Under the pieces are notes generated by a model. The model saw only the letters and a program-made list of their open reading frames with translations, was not told where the DNA came from and did not search any database. Made by a program: the position numbers and the translations under genes. Below, in pieces: positions 35,922 through 44,882 of a stretch of 64,000 nt of DNA (position 1 is its first letter; every line of letters starts with the position of its first letter). Origin of the DNA: RECM01 sp047921215 (lineage in GTDB: Bacteria; Bacteroidota; Rhodothermia; Balneolales; Cyclonatronaceae); contig JBLRWO010000017.1 of assembly GCA_047921215.1 (NCBI GenBank), positions 15,905 to 79,904 on the forward strand, in the 5' to 3' direction.

Positions 35922-37079
35922 ATGTCCAAAAAGAAAAAGCCGGATACATTATCCGATTACCGCAGCACTATCGATGAACTGGATAAACAGATCATCGACA
36001 GACTGGCAGAACGCCACAGAATAGTTCGCGAAGTGTTCTCGGCCAAAATATCGGGTACTACACGCATCAGGGACCATGAAAGAGAAGAACTGTTGCTGAA
36101 GAGAGTCAGAGACATGGCTGTTGATTCTGGCCTTGATCCCTACTTTGCCGAACAGCTTTTTCGGGATATCATTTACCAGTCGGTACGGTATCAGAGCCAC
36201 TCCCTGCTCGACCATCAGAATGATATGTACGACGAGCGGTCGATTACAGTTGCCTACCAGGGTACTGACGGAGCCTTCAGCCACCAGGCTGCGATGCGAC
36301 ATTTTCATGAGCGATACGACGATATACGATGCAACGGGTTTCGAACCTTTGAACAGGCTGCTACAGCTGTGGAACAGGGACAGGCTGACGTTGCAATTCT
36401 TCCCGTTGAAAATACCACGGCCGGTTCAATCAACGATACGTACGACCTTCTCGGCGAGAAGAATCTTCATATAATTGGTGAGGAAGTACTGCGAATCGTA
36501 CACTGCCTCATGGCACCTGAACAGGTCCAGCTCGAAAATATCAGGAGAGTTCTGTCTCATCCGCAGGCAATAGCACAGTGCAGCCGGTTTCTTGCAAAAC
36601 TGCCGCGTTGTAAAATTGAGTCGTATGATGATACGGCTATGGCGGCACAAAAAGTTCGTGACGAAGCCGACCTTTCACAGGCTGCTATTGCCAGTGCCTA
36701 TGCCGCAGATTTATACGGGTTACATATACTGGTTAAGGATATTGCGAATCAATCGGAAAATTTTACGAGGTTTGTTGTTGTATCCCGCAATCCGGTTGAG
36801 TGTGATTCCCAGTTACTGTGTAAAACATCTCTTATGCTGGCTACTGTTCACGAGAAGGGTGCATTGTTTAAGTGCCTTCAGGTTTTAAATAAACATGGCA
36901 TCAGTATGACCAAACTTGAATCCAGACCACGGCACGGTAAGCCCTGGCAGTATCTTTTCTATATGGATATCGAAGGAAACAGTAAAGATCCGGCTGTTCG
37001 AAGAGCTCTGAAAGAACTTGAAGCCAGAGCCGCATTTATGAAAGTACTGGGCTGTTATGCCGCACAAAATCAGGAGTAG
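35922..37079 (+). CDS. pheA: Bifunctional chorismate mutase/prephenate dehydratase
   Basis: A 385-residue three-domain enzyme for phenylalanine synthesis. Residues 8-95 are an AroQ chorismate mutase (YRSTIDELDKQIIDRLAERHRIV). Residues 108-285 are prephenate dehydratase (VAYQGTDGAFSHQAAM, ILPVENTTAGSINDTYDLL, SHPQAIAQCSRFL, ENFTRFVVVSR, with the catalytic T-R-F motif). The last 85 residues are a regulatory ACT domain with the GALFKCL and LESRP signatures that bind phenylalanine for feedback inhibition. The length is normal for P-proteins. It is probably transcribed alone. Confidence 0.96.
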   Translation: MSKKKKPDTLSDYRSTIDELDKQIIDRLAERHRIVREVFSAKISGTTRIRDHEREELLLKRVRDMAVDSGLDPYFAEQLFRDIIYQSVRYQSHSLLDHQNDMYDERSITVAYQGTDGAFSHQAAMRHFHERYDDIRCNGFRTFEQAATAVEQGQADVAILPVENTTAGSINDTYDLLGEKNLHIIGEEVLRIVHCLMAPEQVQLENIRRVLSHPQAIAQCSRFLAKLPRCKIESYDDTAMAAQKVRDEADLSQAAIASAYAADLYGLHILVKDIANQSENFTRFVVVSRNPVECDSQLLCKTSLMLATVHEKGALFKCLQVLNKHGISMTKLESRPRHGKPWQYLFYMDIEGNSKDPAVRRALKELEARAAFMKVLGCYAAQNQE

Positions 37080-37595
37080 CTCTGTTTTTTAATATAGCGG
37101 GTACCAGAGTACTTCTGGTTTATGGATTCAGAATGCCTATTTAGACGTATCTGATTTTAAAATAAACAGTCGGGATTGTACCCGACAGATATCCGGGTAC
37201 AAACGGGTTTGGTCGATATTGTTATTTAATCAATCCCGGTATAAAGGGCATTTTCAATTCAGGGGGTAAATCATTTCTGCGGATTTAATCCTGGTATGTG
37301 AACAAATAATTACTATTTGAGAAACAAGAGACAGGAATATTAGTAAAATTTAAAGTTATACAGGATAACATCAGCCGCGACTACTTTGGAATTTGGTAAA
37401 ACACGAGATAACAACAACCAAAAGGTTCTTGATTATTGCAGAAAGGTTGCAATGTTAGAATTTTGAGCATTGTGAAAAACAGCACTTATGAACAGTTCAT
37501 CAACAGATTTTTGTATTTGCAAACTATAAGATGGCCGGGAAATACATGTCATTACGGGATGAGAGCCTTTACAGCCTGAATTTTCGGGTAAATAA
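37080..37595. other. Long intergenic region before the histidine kinase
   Basis: This 516-bp gap has no open frame with coding character on either strand. It contains a pair of overlapping hairpins (listed separately), an AT-rich stretch from 37300, and probably the kinase promoter. No tRNA, riboswitch consensus or repeat family was recognised. Confidence 0.5.
37169..37202 (+). promoter_or_regulatory. Two mutually exclusive hairpins downstream of pheA
   Basis: Stem 1 pairs GTCGGG (37169-37174) with CCCGAC (37181-37186). Stem 2 pairs TTGTACCCG (37176-37184) with CGGGTACAA (37194-37202). Both need the CCCG at 37181-37184, so only one can form. The arrangement recalls switch-type leaders, but no U-tract follows and the next gene is about 390 bp away; it may simply mark the pheA 3' end. 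Confidence 0.4.
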
Positions 37596-39032
37596 TTGAA
37601 GAGTCAGATACACATATATTTGCTACTGGCGGCGTCAATACTGCTGACGTTTTTCACTGCTTTGTTGATTGCCCTGGGTGCCACCCGTAAAGCAGAAAAC
37701 ACACAAAGTCTGATACGTAGTTATAATGTTATTGAAAGTACGACACAATTATGGTCAAATTTGCAGGATGCTGAAACCGGACAAAGAGGTTATCTGCTCA
37801 CAGGGAACTTTGACTATCTGCAACCTTACAACAATTCACTTTGGGAAATTGATCTTGAATTGTTGCGACTGCAGTCATTGACGGATGACAACCCGAAGCA
37901 GCTGGCTATTATACATAACAGCCTTGTCCCGCTCATCGGCAAAAAGCGAACCGAACTGGAACTGAGTATAACACAGTATCAACGGTCAGGAAGTGAAGCC
38001 GCTCTTAATATCATTAAAACAGATCAGGGTAAATTGACAATGGATTCGCTGCGCACAGTGATCAGCACGATTAAAGCCCTGGAAGAAGAATTACAAAAAG
38101 ACAGGACCAGTGAACTTGAAAAAGCTTACTACACCTATAATATGATCTCATTTGCCGGCCTGTTCATTATCGGATTTACCATGTTGGCAGCAGTAATTAC
38201 AATTCGTAAAAAAAGCAAAGAGAACAGGCAATTGATGGCCCTTGAAGTAGCGAACAACAAAAAACTGATACGGCTCAATGAAAAAGAGGTCAAATTACGC
38301 ATGGATATCAGTAAATTTATGGGTAATGCCGCCCATGATTTGAGAAGTCCTTTAAATGCAATTAATTCAATCAATGAGCTGCTGAAAATGGATTCAGAGC
38401 AGTTCAGTGAAGAGCACAGGCAATTCCTTGATTTTATATCTGAATCTACAGCACAGATGGCTTCACTTATCAATAACCTGCTTGAGGTAAATAAGTTTGA
38501 GGAAGGTACGCATGCTGTAACACCCGAGCATGTAGATGTACACGCCATGCTGAAAACATTGCTTTTTGGCCACGAAACGTCAATGTACCGGAAAAATATA
38601 AAGTTGAAAACGGACATTGATTTCGAAGGGCAGCTTGTTTACACGGATAAAGGTATTTTTGTGCAGATTGCAGACAATCTGATATCGAATGCCATAAAAT
38701 ACTCACCGCCGGGTAAGAGAGTTGTGGTATCGCTGAAAGAAGATCGTGAAGGTTTCAGACTGACTGTTACTGACCAGGGAGCCGGAATTCCTGAATCGGA
38801 TATGCCGCGTCTGTACAAGCGTTATCAAACGTTATCTACACGACCTACCGCAGGTGAAAAATCGACGGGCCTGGGTCTTTCGATCGTTAAGGAACTGGTC
38901 GACCTGATTGGCGGAACTATTGATGTAAAGAGTATCAGGGATGAGGGAACCACCTTTACAGTGCTGTTCCCATACATAGGTAATTCAGACCCCGTAGCGC
39001 ATGAATTTGGAGAGGTACAGGTTCAGGATTGA
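37596..39032 (+). CDS. CHASE3-domain sensor histidine kinase
   Basis: A 478-residue kinase from a TTG start (37596). A membrane helix (about 8-28) is followed by a periplasmic CHASE3 sensor (about 35-180, including the family hallmark DAETGQRGYLLTG), a second helix (about 184-203), a short coiled segment, a HisKA domain with phospho-acceptor H247 (AAHDLRSPLNAI), and an HATPase domain (DNLISNAIKYSP, DQGAGIPESD, GLGLSIVKELVDLIGG). No response regulator is adjacent, so it is an orphan kinase. It converges on the haem lipoprotein gene with 49 bp between stops; a redox-sensing link is speculation. Confidence 0.92.
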   Translation: MKSQIHIYLLLAASILLTFFTALLIALGATRKAENTQSLIRSYNVIESTTQLWSNLQDAETGQRGYLLTGNFDYLQPYNNSLWEIDLELLRLQSLTDDNPKQLAIIHNSLVPLIGKKRTELELSITQYQRSGSEAALNIIKTDQGKLTMDSLRTVISTIKALEEELQKDRTSELEKAYYTYNMISFAGLFIIGFTMLAAVITIRKKSKENRQLMALEVANNKKLIRLNEKEVKLRMDISKFMGNAAHDLRSPLNAINSINELLKMDSEQFSEEHRQFLDFISESTAQMASLINNLLEVNKFEEGTHAVTPEHVDVHAMLKTLLFGHETSMYRKNIKLKTDIDFEGQLVYTDKGIFVQIADNLISNAIKYSPPGKRVVVSLKEDREGFRLTVTDQGAGIPESDMPRLYKRYQTLSTRPTAGEKSTGLGLSIVKELVDLIGGTIDVKSIRDEGTTFTVLFPYIGNSDPVAHEFGEVQVQD

Positions 39033-39081
39033 ACCGTAGTCAACCTGTGTTCACATTTAAGAACTGCGATGTGAACAGCAG

Positions 39082-39750
39082 TTATTGCGTCGATCCGGAA
39101 GCTCCCTGTGGATCAGCAGTTTCTTTCGTTTCGATGAAATACTCATAGGGAAAAGTAACCGACCATATGCCTCTGAGTTCATCGAGTTCAAATCCAGTGG
39201 CTTCATCATCCGGATAGTATTGCTGGATTATGGCGTAATCTTCGTTAAGAATATCTTCCTCCTTGCTGCCGTGGCAACTCAGGCATGTAAAAGTCATCAA
39301 CCGCAATGGTGCATGATAAATAACGCTGTTCTCCTGGTATGCAAGCCTCGGAGTTAACTCGGCACCTTCGCTGATCATTTGCATATACGCTTCAATACTC
39401 GCCATTTCCATCTCGTTGGCCCGGTTATTCGGATTTCGGGGTTTGTGGGTTGCCCGCCTTACCTCAACGTTGTACTGAGTTGAAACCGAATCAGTGAGAT
39501 CAATGGCCACGGTATTACAATATTGTATGGCATGGGGAATTCCACCCCGGGTCATTGCCGTACCCAACGCATTACTAATAGCGGCAAAGGTTTCGGTGAC
39601 CATCTCTTTGCCAGCTTCAATTACCAGTACAGAGTCCGGTCGCAGGTGTTCATTATCGGTACGGGGTGCATCATCCTGAGAACATGCCGTAATAAAAAGC
39701 AGGCTGACAACTATGAAGATACCTGCAAAATGAGGAATGATATTTTTCAT
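39082..39750 (-). CDS. DUF3365-type haem-binding lipoprotein
   Basis: A 222-residue lipoprotein (signal ending LLFITAC, lipidated Cys23). The mature domain matches the DUF3365/Tll0287-like fold: a helical region with ALGTAM...AIQYCN, then RRATHKPRNPNNRAN, and a haem c attachment motif C156-L-S-C159-H160. It should be a c-type cytochrome or haem sensor attached to a membrane facing the periplasm. DUF3365 is often found as a sensor domain, and the neighbouring convergent gene is a histidine kinase. No cytochrome oxidase or other respiratory gene is nearby. Confidence 0.85.
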   Translation of the reverse strand: MKNIIPHFAGIFIVVSLLFITACSQDDAPRTDNEHLRPDSVLVIEAGKEMVTETFAAISNALGTAMTRGGIPHAIQYCNTVAIDLTDSVSTQYNVEVRRATHKPRNPNNRANEMEMASIEAYMQMISEGAELTPRLAYQENSVIYHAPLRLMTFTCLSCHGSKEEDILNEDYAIIQQYYPDDEATGFELDELRGIWSVTFPYEYFIETKETADPQGASGSTQ

Positions 39751-39903
39751 ATTTGTATCTATTAAGATTTTGATAAATCTGCAGCAAATAACCTGTGATT
39801 AAGTTAATGAAAGCAGCGAAATTTCCAAGGATAAAACGATTTGTTACGTACGATTTTACCTGCGTGTTAACCGTGAATCTTTGAACTAATGATATTTCTC
39901 TGA

Positions 39904-39954
39904 TTGGCAAGGTATTTGCACTAATACTCTTTGAAGACAACAAGGGTTGTTGTC
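39904..39954 (+). promoter_or_regulatory. Promoter and dyad operator of dnaJ-clpB
   Basis: ATTG (TTG at 39904-39906), an 18-base spacer and TACTCTTTG (39925-39933) resemble the Bacteroidota -33/-7 promoter (consensus TAnnTTTG; here one extra base). Immediately downstream is a perfect dyad with 8-bp arms: GACAACAA (39936-39943), GGG, TTGTTGTC (39947-39954). The dyad would overlap the transcription start, an ideal repressor site. It matches neither CIRCE nor the HspR or CtsR consensus as I know them. Confidence 0.6.
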
Positions 39955-39997
39955 AAACTTTATCTGACAAAATTGCAGTAACTGGCTGACAAGATGA

Positions 39998-40960
39998 ATG
40001 AATTATAAAGATTACTATAAAATTCTCGGTGTAAATCGCGACTCTGCAGCTGTGGATATCAAAAAAGCCTATCGCAAGCTTGCTGCCAAATACCACCCCG
40101 ATGCCAATCCGGATGATGAAATTGCTGTGCAAAAATTCAAGGATGTCAGCGAAGCATACGAGGTTCTGAGTGATCCCGAAAAAAAGAAAATCTATGACCA
40201 GGTAGGCAATGACTGGAAAAAGTATCATCGTGCTGGCGGTAGCGCCGATGATTTTAACTGGTCGCAATACCAGCAACAGCAAGGCAGACCGCAGGGTTTC
40301 AGCTATGAATACCAGGGTAACTTTGATGATCTGTTTGGGGCGGGTGGCGGGTCACCATTTTCCGACTTTTTTGATAACCTGTTCGGGGGAGGTGGATTTG
40401 GTACAGGAAAACAGACGACACGACAGTATGCCCCCCGCAACGAAAACCTTGATGTTCATGCCACTATGGAGGTGACACTCGAGGATGTGGCTAACGGTGC
40501 GGAGAAAACCTTCATTCTGAATAATAACCGAATAAGAGTCAAGATACCGAAAGGAATTAAAAGCGGACAGAAGCTGAAACTTGCAGGCCGGGGCAATAAA
40601 AGTGTGACCGGTGCTGCAATCGGTGATCTGTATATTGAGATTCACGAAAAGCTGCACCCCTCCTGGAAACGCTCAGGTGATGATCTGATTATTGAGAAAA
40701 AAGTTGATTTGTATACGATGTTGCTGGGTGGTCAGCTGGATCTGAGAACCCCCCGGGGAACCGTTAAAGTTACAGTTCCTGAATTGACCCAGACAGGTAA
40801 GTCGTTAAGATTGAAGGGCAGGGGGTTCCCACGTTTTAAAAATGAATCTGTTTACGGCGATCTGATTCTAAAATTGAATTGCCGGTTACCCGAACAACTG
40901 ACGACTCAAGAAAAAGAGATGTTTGAAAAATTGAAAGAGATAAGAATGGAGTTTCAGTAA
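39998..40960 (+). CDS. DnaJ-family co-chaperone of the CbpA type
   Basis: A 320-residue J-protein with an N-terminal J domain (YYKILGVNRDS, HPD at 33-35, KDVSEAYEVLSDP), a Gly/Phe-rich linker (about 75-135), and two beta-barrel client-binding domains. The central zinc-finger CxxCxGxG repeats of classical DnaJ are absent, which makes it a CbpA/type II J-protein. It would stimulate DnaK ATPase and deliver clients. The stop and the clpB start overlap by one base (TAATG), so the disaggregase and its J-protein are made together. The start ATG at 39998 begins the conserved MNYKDYYKIL. Confidence 0.93.
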   Translation: MNYKDYYKILGVNRDSAAVDIKKAYRKLAAKYHPDANPDDEIAVQKFKDVSEAYEVLSDPEKKKIYDQVGNDWKKYHRAGGSADDFNWSQYQQQQGRPQGFSYEYQGNFDDLFGAGGGSPFSDFFDNLFGGGGFGTGKQTTRQYAPRNENLDVHATMEVTLEDVANGAEKTFILNNNRIRVKIPKGIKSGQKLKLAGRGNKSVTGAAIGDLYIEIHEKLHPSWKRSGDDLIIEKKVDLYTMLLGGQLDLRTPRGTVKVTVPELTQTGKSLRLKGRGFPRFKNESVYGDLILKLNCRLPEQLTTQEKEMFEKLKEIRMEFQ

Positions 40961-43593
40961 TGAATTTGAATAAATTTACCATAAAAGCACAGGAATCGGT
41001 TCAGTCGGCTCTTGAGATGGCTGCAAATAACAATCATCAGGCACTCGAGCCCGCCCATCTGCTTAAGGTTATGATCACCGATCGGGATAGCATTGTATCC
41101 ACCATCTTGAAAAAACTTGGATCCAATATTGCATCCATCGATAAAAAACTGGATGAAGCAATTACGTCGTATCCTGTTGTTAAAGGAGCTGCCGTATCCG
41201 GGCAGTTTTTGTCGAACGATTCAAAGGGGGTATTTGATGCAGCCACAAAAGCCGGTTCCGAACTGGGTGATGAATATACATCATCAGAGCACTTATTGAT
41301 CGGACTTGCCACTGCGGAAAGTTCCGTAAGAAAAATGCTGAAAGAGGAGGGGGTCAGTAAAGAGAACATCCTCAAAATCCTAAAGGAGATCCGCGGATCG
41401 CACAAAGTGGATGATCAGCATGCCGAAAGCAGGTATCAGGCGTTAAAAAGATATGCACGTGATCTGAATGAGGCGGCTGAAAAGAACAAACTGGATCCGG
41501 TAATCGGGCGTGATCACGAAATTCGTCGTGTAATGCAAATTCTGAACCGGAGAACCAAAAACAATCCCGTTCTGATTGGGGAACCAGGGGTTGGCAAGAC
41601 TGCCATCGCGGAAGGTCTGGCCCTGCGTATTGTAAAGGGTGATGTGCCGGAAGGGCTGCTGTCGAAGCGGATTGTCGCGCTCGATTTGGGTGCCCTGGTT
41701 GCCGGAGCCAAGTACCGGGGTGAATTCGAGGATCGCCTTAAAGCAGTTGTAAAAGAGGTTACCGATGCCGAGGGTGAGATCATCATGTTCATTGATGAGA
41801 TCCATACTCTCGTGGGTGCCGGTGCTTCAGAAGGAGCCATGGATGCAGCGAATATCCTGAAACCAAGCCTGGCAAGGGGTGAACTTCGGGCGATTGGAGC
41901 CACCACGCTCACTGAATACAGAAAGTTTATTGAAAAGGATAAAGCTCTCGAGCGCAGACTTCAAACGGTATTTGTCGGTGAACCATCCGTTGAGGATACC
42001 ATTTCCATTCTTCGTGGGCTTAAGGAACGGTATGAGTTGCATCATGGTGTTCAGATTACTGATTCTGCAATTGTTTCTGCGGCCGAACTTTCTCACAGGT
42101 ATATATCGGACCGGTTTCTGCCCGACAAAGCCATCGACCTGATCGATGAAGCTGCTTCACGCCTGCGAATTGAAATCGATTCGTTACCCGAAGAGCTCGA
42201 TAATATTGAACGGCAGATCAGGCAACTTGAAATCGAGCGGGAGGCACTAAAACGTGAAAAAGCCAAAGATAAAATTAATCAGATCAGCAGGGACCTGGCT
42301 GATCTCAATGAGAAATCCAACAAGTTAAAAGCACACTGGACCAATGAACGCGATCTTATTAAGAAAACCAGGGAACTCAAACAGGCCATTGAGGCGGCGA
42401 GAGTTCGTGCCGATAAAGCTGAACGGGATGGAGACTACGAAAAAGTTGCCGAACTCCGATATGGTACAATCAACAATCTGGAAAATGAACTCAGGGAAAC
42501 AAACGATAAACTGGCTGATTTTCAGAAAGAACATGCCATGCTTAAAGAGGTGGTCGATGCCGAGGATATTGCTGAGATTGTTTCGAGATGGACCGGAATA
42601 CCTGTAAGCAAAATGCTTCAAAGTGAGCGCCAGAAGCTGCTGCATCTTGAAGATGAACTGCACAAACGTGTCGTTGGCCAGCACAATGCTATAGAAAGTG
42701 TATCAAATGCGGTAAGGCGATCAAGGGCCGGCTTGCAGGATGAGGCCAGGCCAATCGGGTCATTTATTTTTCTTGGATCCACCGGCGTGGGTAAAACCGA
42801 ATTGGCCAGGGCGCTTGCCGCGTATTTGTTTGACGACGAAAATGCCATGGTTCGCATCGATATGAGTGAATACATGGAACGGCACAGTGTTAGCAGACTG
42901 GTGGGAGCCCCTCCCGGTTATGTAGGATACGACGAAGGCGGGCAGTTGACTGAAGCGGTACGCAGAAGACCCTACTCAGTGGTTTTGCTTGATGAGATTG
43001 AGAAAGCCCATCCTGATGTCTTCAATATTTTGCTTCAAATGCTTGATGACGGAAGATTAACCGATAACAAGGGTGTAACAGTGAACTTCCGGAACACGAT
43101 CATAATAATGACGAGTAATATCGGGTCGCACATGATACAGAAGAAAATAGAGGATACTGGTGGGAAACTAACCGGGGAAGACTACTCTAATCTTCAAAAC
43201 ACACTTGTTGATCTGCTTAAGCAGGCTATACGCCCCGAATTTTTAAACCGGATTGATGATATTATCGTTTTTCATCCCTTAAGCACTGAGGATCTTAGAA
43301 AAGTCGTGGATATTCAACTGGCCCGTCTTCACAAGATGCTCGAAAGCAGACAGATCAGACTTGCAGTTCCTGATAATGTAAAAGACTGGCTGACAAGGAG
43401 GGGATACGACCCGGTGTACGGTGCAAGGCCACTTAAGCGACTGATACAGAAAGACGTTGTTAATCCCCTTGCGTCGATGTTAATCAGCCGGGAAGCAGAT
43501 GAACCCGTCGAGTTTGAAGCAGCCATCAATAAAAACGGCGATGGTATTACGTTCGTCGAGGTTGTGCACAGCATTGACAACTGGGCCGGATAA
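40960..43593 (+). CDS. clpB: ATP-dependent disaggregase ClpB
   Basis: An 877-residue Hsp100. The order is N domain (two repeats, to about 150), AAA+ 1 with Walker A GEPGVGKTAIAE and Walker B IMFIDEIHTLVGAG, the coiled-coil M domain (about 400-530; EELDNIERQIRQLEIE), and AAA+ 2 with GSTGVGKTELAR and VVLLDEIEKAHPD. The VSRWTGIPVSKM linker is typical of ClpB. The M domain and the lack of the ClpA/ClpX peptidase-docking loop make it a disaggregase working with DnaK. It is coupled to the J-protein gene and converges on an outer-membrane protein gene. Confidence 0.97.
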   Translation: MNLNKFTIKAQESVQSALEMAANNNHQALEPAHLLKVMITDRDSIVSTILKKLGSNIASIDKKLDEAITSYPVVKGAAVSGQFLSNDSKGVFDAATKAGSELGDEYTSSEHLLIGLATAESSVRKMLKEEGVSKENILKILKEIRGSHKVDDQHAESRYQALKRYARDLNEAAEKNKLDPVIGRDHEIRRVMQILNRRTKNNPVLIGEPGVGKTAIAEGLALRIVKGDVPEGLLSKRIVALDLGALVAGAKYRGEFEDRLKAVVKEVTDAEGEIIMFIDEIHTLVGAGASEGAMDAANILKPSLARGELRAIGATTLTEYRKFIEKDKALERRLQTVFVGEPSVEDTISILRGLKERYELHHGVQITDSAIVSAAELSHRYISDRFLPDKAIDLIDEAASRLRIEIDSLPEELDNIERQIRQLEIEREALKREKAKDKINQISRDLADLNEKSNKLKAHWTNERDLIKKTRELKQAIEAARVRADKAERDGDYEKVAELRYGTINNLENELRETNDKLADFQKEHAMLKEVVDAEDIAEIVSRWTGIPVSKMLQSERQKLLHLEDELHKRVVGQHNAIESVSNAVRRSRAGLQDEARPIGSFIFLGSTGVGKTELARALAAYLFDDENAMVRIDMSEYMERHSVSRLVGAPPGYVGYDEGGQLTEAVRRRPYSVVLLDEIEKAHPDVFNILLQMLDDGRLTDNKGVTVNFRNTIIIMTSNIGSHMIQKKIEDTGGKLTGEDYSNLQNTLVDLLKQAIRPEFLNRIDDIIVFHPLSTEDLRKVVDIQLARLHKMLESRQIRLAVPDNVKDWLTRRGYDPVYGARPLKRLIQKDVVNPLASMLISREADEPVEFEAAINKNGDGITFVEVVHSIDNWAG

Positions 43594-43601
43594 TCCGGCC
43601 C
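43583..43601. terminator. Hairpin with the clpB stop codon in its loop
   Basis: GGGCCGGA (43583-43590) and TCCGGCCC (43594-43601) form a perfect 8-bp GC-rich stem whose three-base loop is the clpB TAA stop. A weaker GGTTA/TAACC repeat follows. No T-run is present on the plus strand, so it is a likely 3'-end stabiliser or inefficient bidirectional terminator between convergent genes. Confidence 0.5.
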
Positions 43602-43633
43602 GGTTATCAACTAACCAGTCTTGTAGCTGAACT

Positions 43634-44206
43634 TTATAACCTGATCTGAAGCCCGAAGACCCAGGTTCCGTGACTGGAAGGTCCCAGGTTGTCTTTGCTG
43701 ATACCGGCATAGCGATACTCAAGAAAGGGCCGAAGCAGAGGAATGGGAGTTACAGCTGCACCAACAACACCAAAATATTTGGCCGAATTCTCTTCGCCAT
43801 CAAATTCCACATCAAAGTCATCTGTCACCTGTTCGGCAAGGGCCGTTTCAACCGAAAAGTTCTGCCAGCCAATACCCAGACCTGCATAGGGTGAAAACAG
43901 ACCAAGACCCACTGAAACTATGGCAGTTGCGCCAAATTCACTGGATGTCAGGTCCTGCGAATAATTAATATTGTTCACAGACAGGCTGTTTTCTTCACTG
44001 TAGTAACTGTAGTGAGCCCTGGCTGAAAGAGATACCATAGGCAAATTCAGCAGAGAAAACTGGGCGTGAACACCAAAGCCATTTGTGGGTTCTTCATCCC
44101 GGATCTCATAGGTAACCCCGAGACCGATTTGCGAAAATGATGAGTTAGCCGTAATGGCAAACAGGATCAGGACAAATGAAAAGGATGTGATGAATTTTTT
44201 TAACAT
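43634..44206 (-). CDS. Outer-membrane beta-barrel protein, eight-strand type
   Basis: A 190-residue exported protein with a signal peptide (residues 5-25). It has alternating hydrophobic/polar strands typical of OmpX/OmpA-like porin-fold proteins in Bacteroidota (LGVTYEIRDEE, VSLSARAHYSYY, PYAGLGIGWQNF) and ends in an amphipathic strand (GTWVFGLQIRL). No peptidoglycan-binding domain is present. Function beyond an outer-membrane location cannot be assigned. It converges on clpB with 40 bp between the stops. Confidence 0.75.
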   Translation of the reverse strand: MLKKFITSFSFVLILFAITANSSFSQIGLGVTYEIRDEEPTNGFGVHAQFSLLNLPMVSLSARAHYSYYSEENSLSVNNINYSQDLTSSEFGATAIVSVGLGLFSPYAGLGIGWQNFSVETALAEQVTDDFDVEFDGEENSAKYFGVVGAAVTPIPLLRPFLEYRYAGISKDNLGPSSHGTWVFGLQIRL

Positions 44207-44550
44207 GAAAGGCAGATTTTATTTATGTTGAACTAATTAATATAAAATTTCTTAATGTTAATTACTTCTTTTTACGTAAGTATGTTTCCCTTGCATAATC
44301 CTATAAATATCAGTGTGATGATTAATTATTAGTGTAATCTCAGAATGTGATAGAAGTGAACAAACGTTTAACCCTTGATGAGCAAAGAAGTAAAAATTAG
44401 TAATTTCACGATTCAACGGGGTTAGAAATTTGATTAAATTACAGGTTTGTTTATAGTGATGATCAGACAAGCGGTTGGCCCAGATGTGTTGAACACTTGT
44501 CAATCAGAGGAAACAGATATAAGCTATAACAGCTTTAAAAACAATATTTA
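44207..44550. other. Intergenic region before tRNA-Leu
   Basis: A 344-bp AT-rich stretch between the outer-membrane protein gene (divergent) and the tRNA. The only open frame (44258-44503, minus) has no recognisable character. It should hold the promoter of the barrel protein on the minus strand and that of the tRNA on the plus strand. Confidence 0.45.
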
Positions 44551-44635
44551 GCCGACGTGGTGGAATGGTAGACACGACAGACTTAAAATCTGTTGGGCCT
44601 TATAGCCCGTGCCGGTTCGAGTCCGGCCGTCGGTA
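44551..44635 (+). tRNA. tRNA-Leu (anticodon UAA)
   Basis: All arms fold: acceptor GCCGACG (44551-44557) with CGTCGGT (44628-44634; a G-U pair at the end), anticodon stem ACAGA/TCTGT with loop CTTAAAA giving anticodon TAA, a long class II variable arm (GGGCC...GCCC), and T-arm GCCGG-TTCGAGT-CCGGC (44611-44627). The discriminator is A44635, as expected for leucine. The following bases are CCCCA rather than CCA, so the tail is probably added by enzyme. It reads UUA codons. Confidence 0.96.
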
Positions 44636-44639
44636 CCCC

Positions 44640-44689
44640 AAAGCCATGGACAGCCTCTTTATCAGATGAGCTATCCATGGCTTTTTCTT
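44640..44689. terminator. Terminator hairpin after tRNA-Leu
   Basis: AAAGCCATGGA (44640-44650) pairs with TCCATGGCTTT (44674-44684). Extra inner pairs are formed, and the T-rich tail TTTTTCTTT overlaps and follows the right arm. It begins five bases after the tRNA and would end that transcript. Confidence 0.85.
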
Positions 44690-44882
44690 TGATCCGGGCT
44701 CATCGATCTGTGAACTTTTCCTGAAACTTTTGATTTTTATCTGCGAAAAACAGCAATAGAATATTTCATTTTTCACGATAACAGAAAATTGTTTATCCGC
44801 TCTTGTCTTTATTGCTCCAGCCTTCATCATAATTTCGGGGAATTGACAATAAAGGGAAATAATTAGCATACAGACCAACAAA

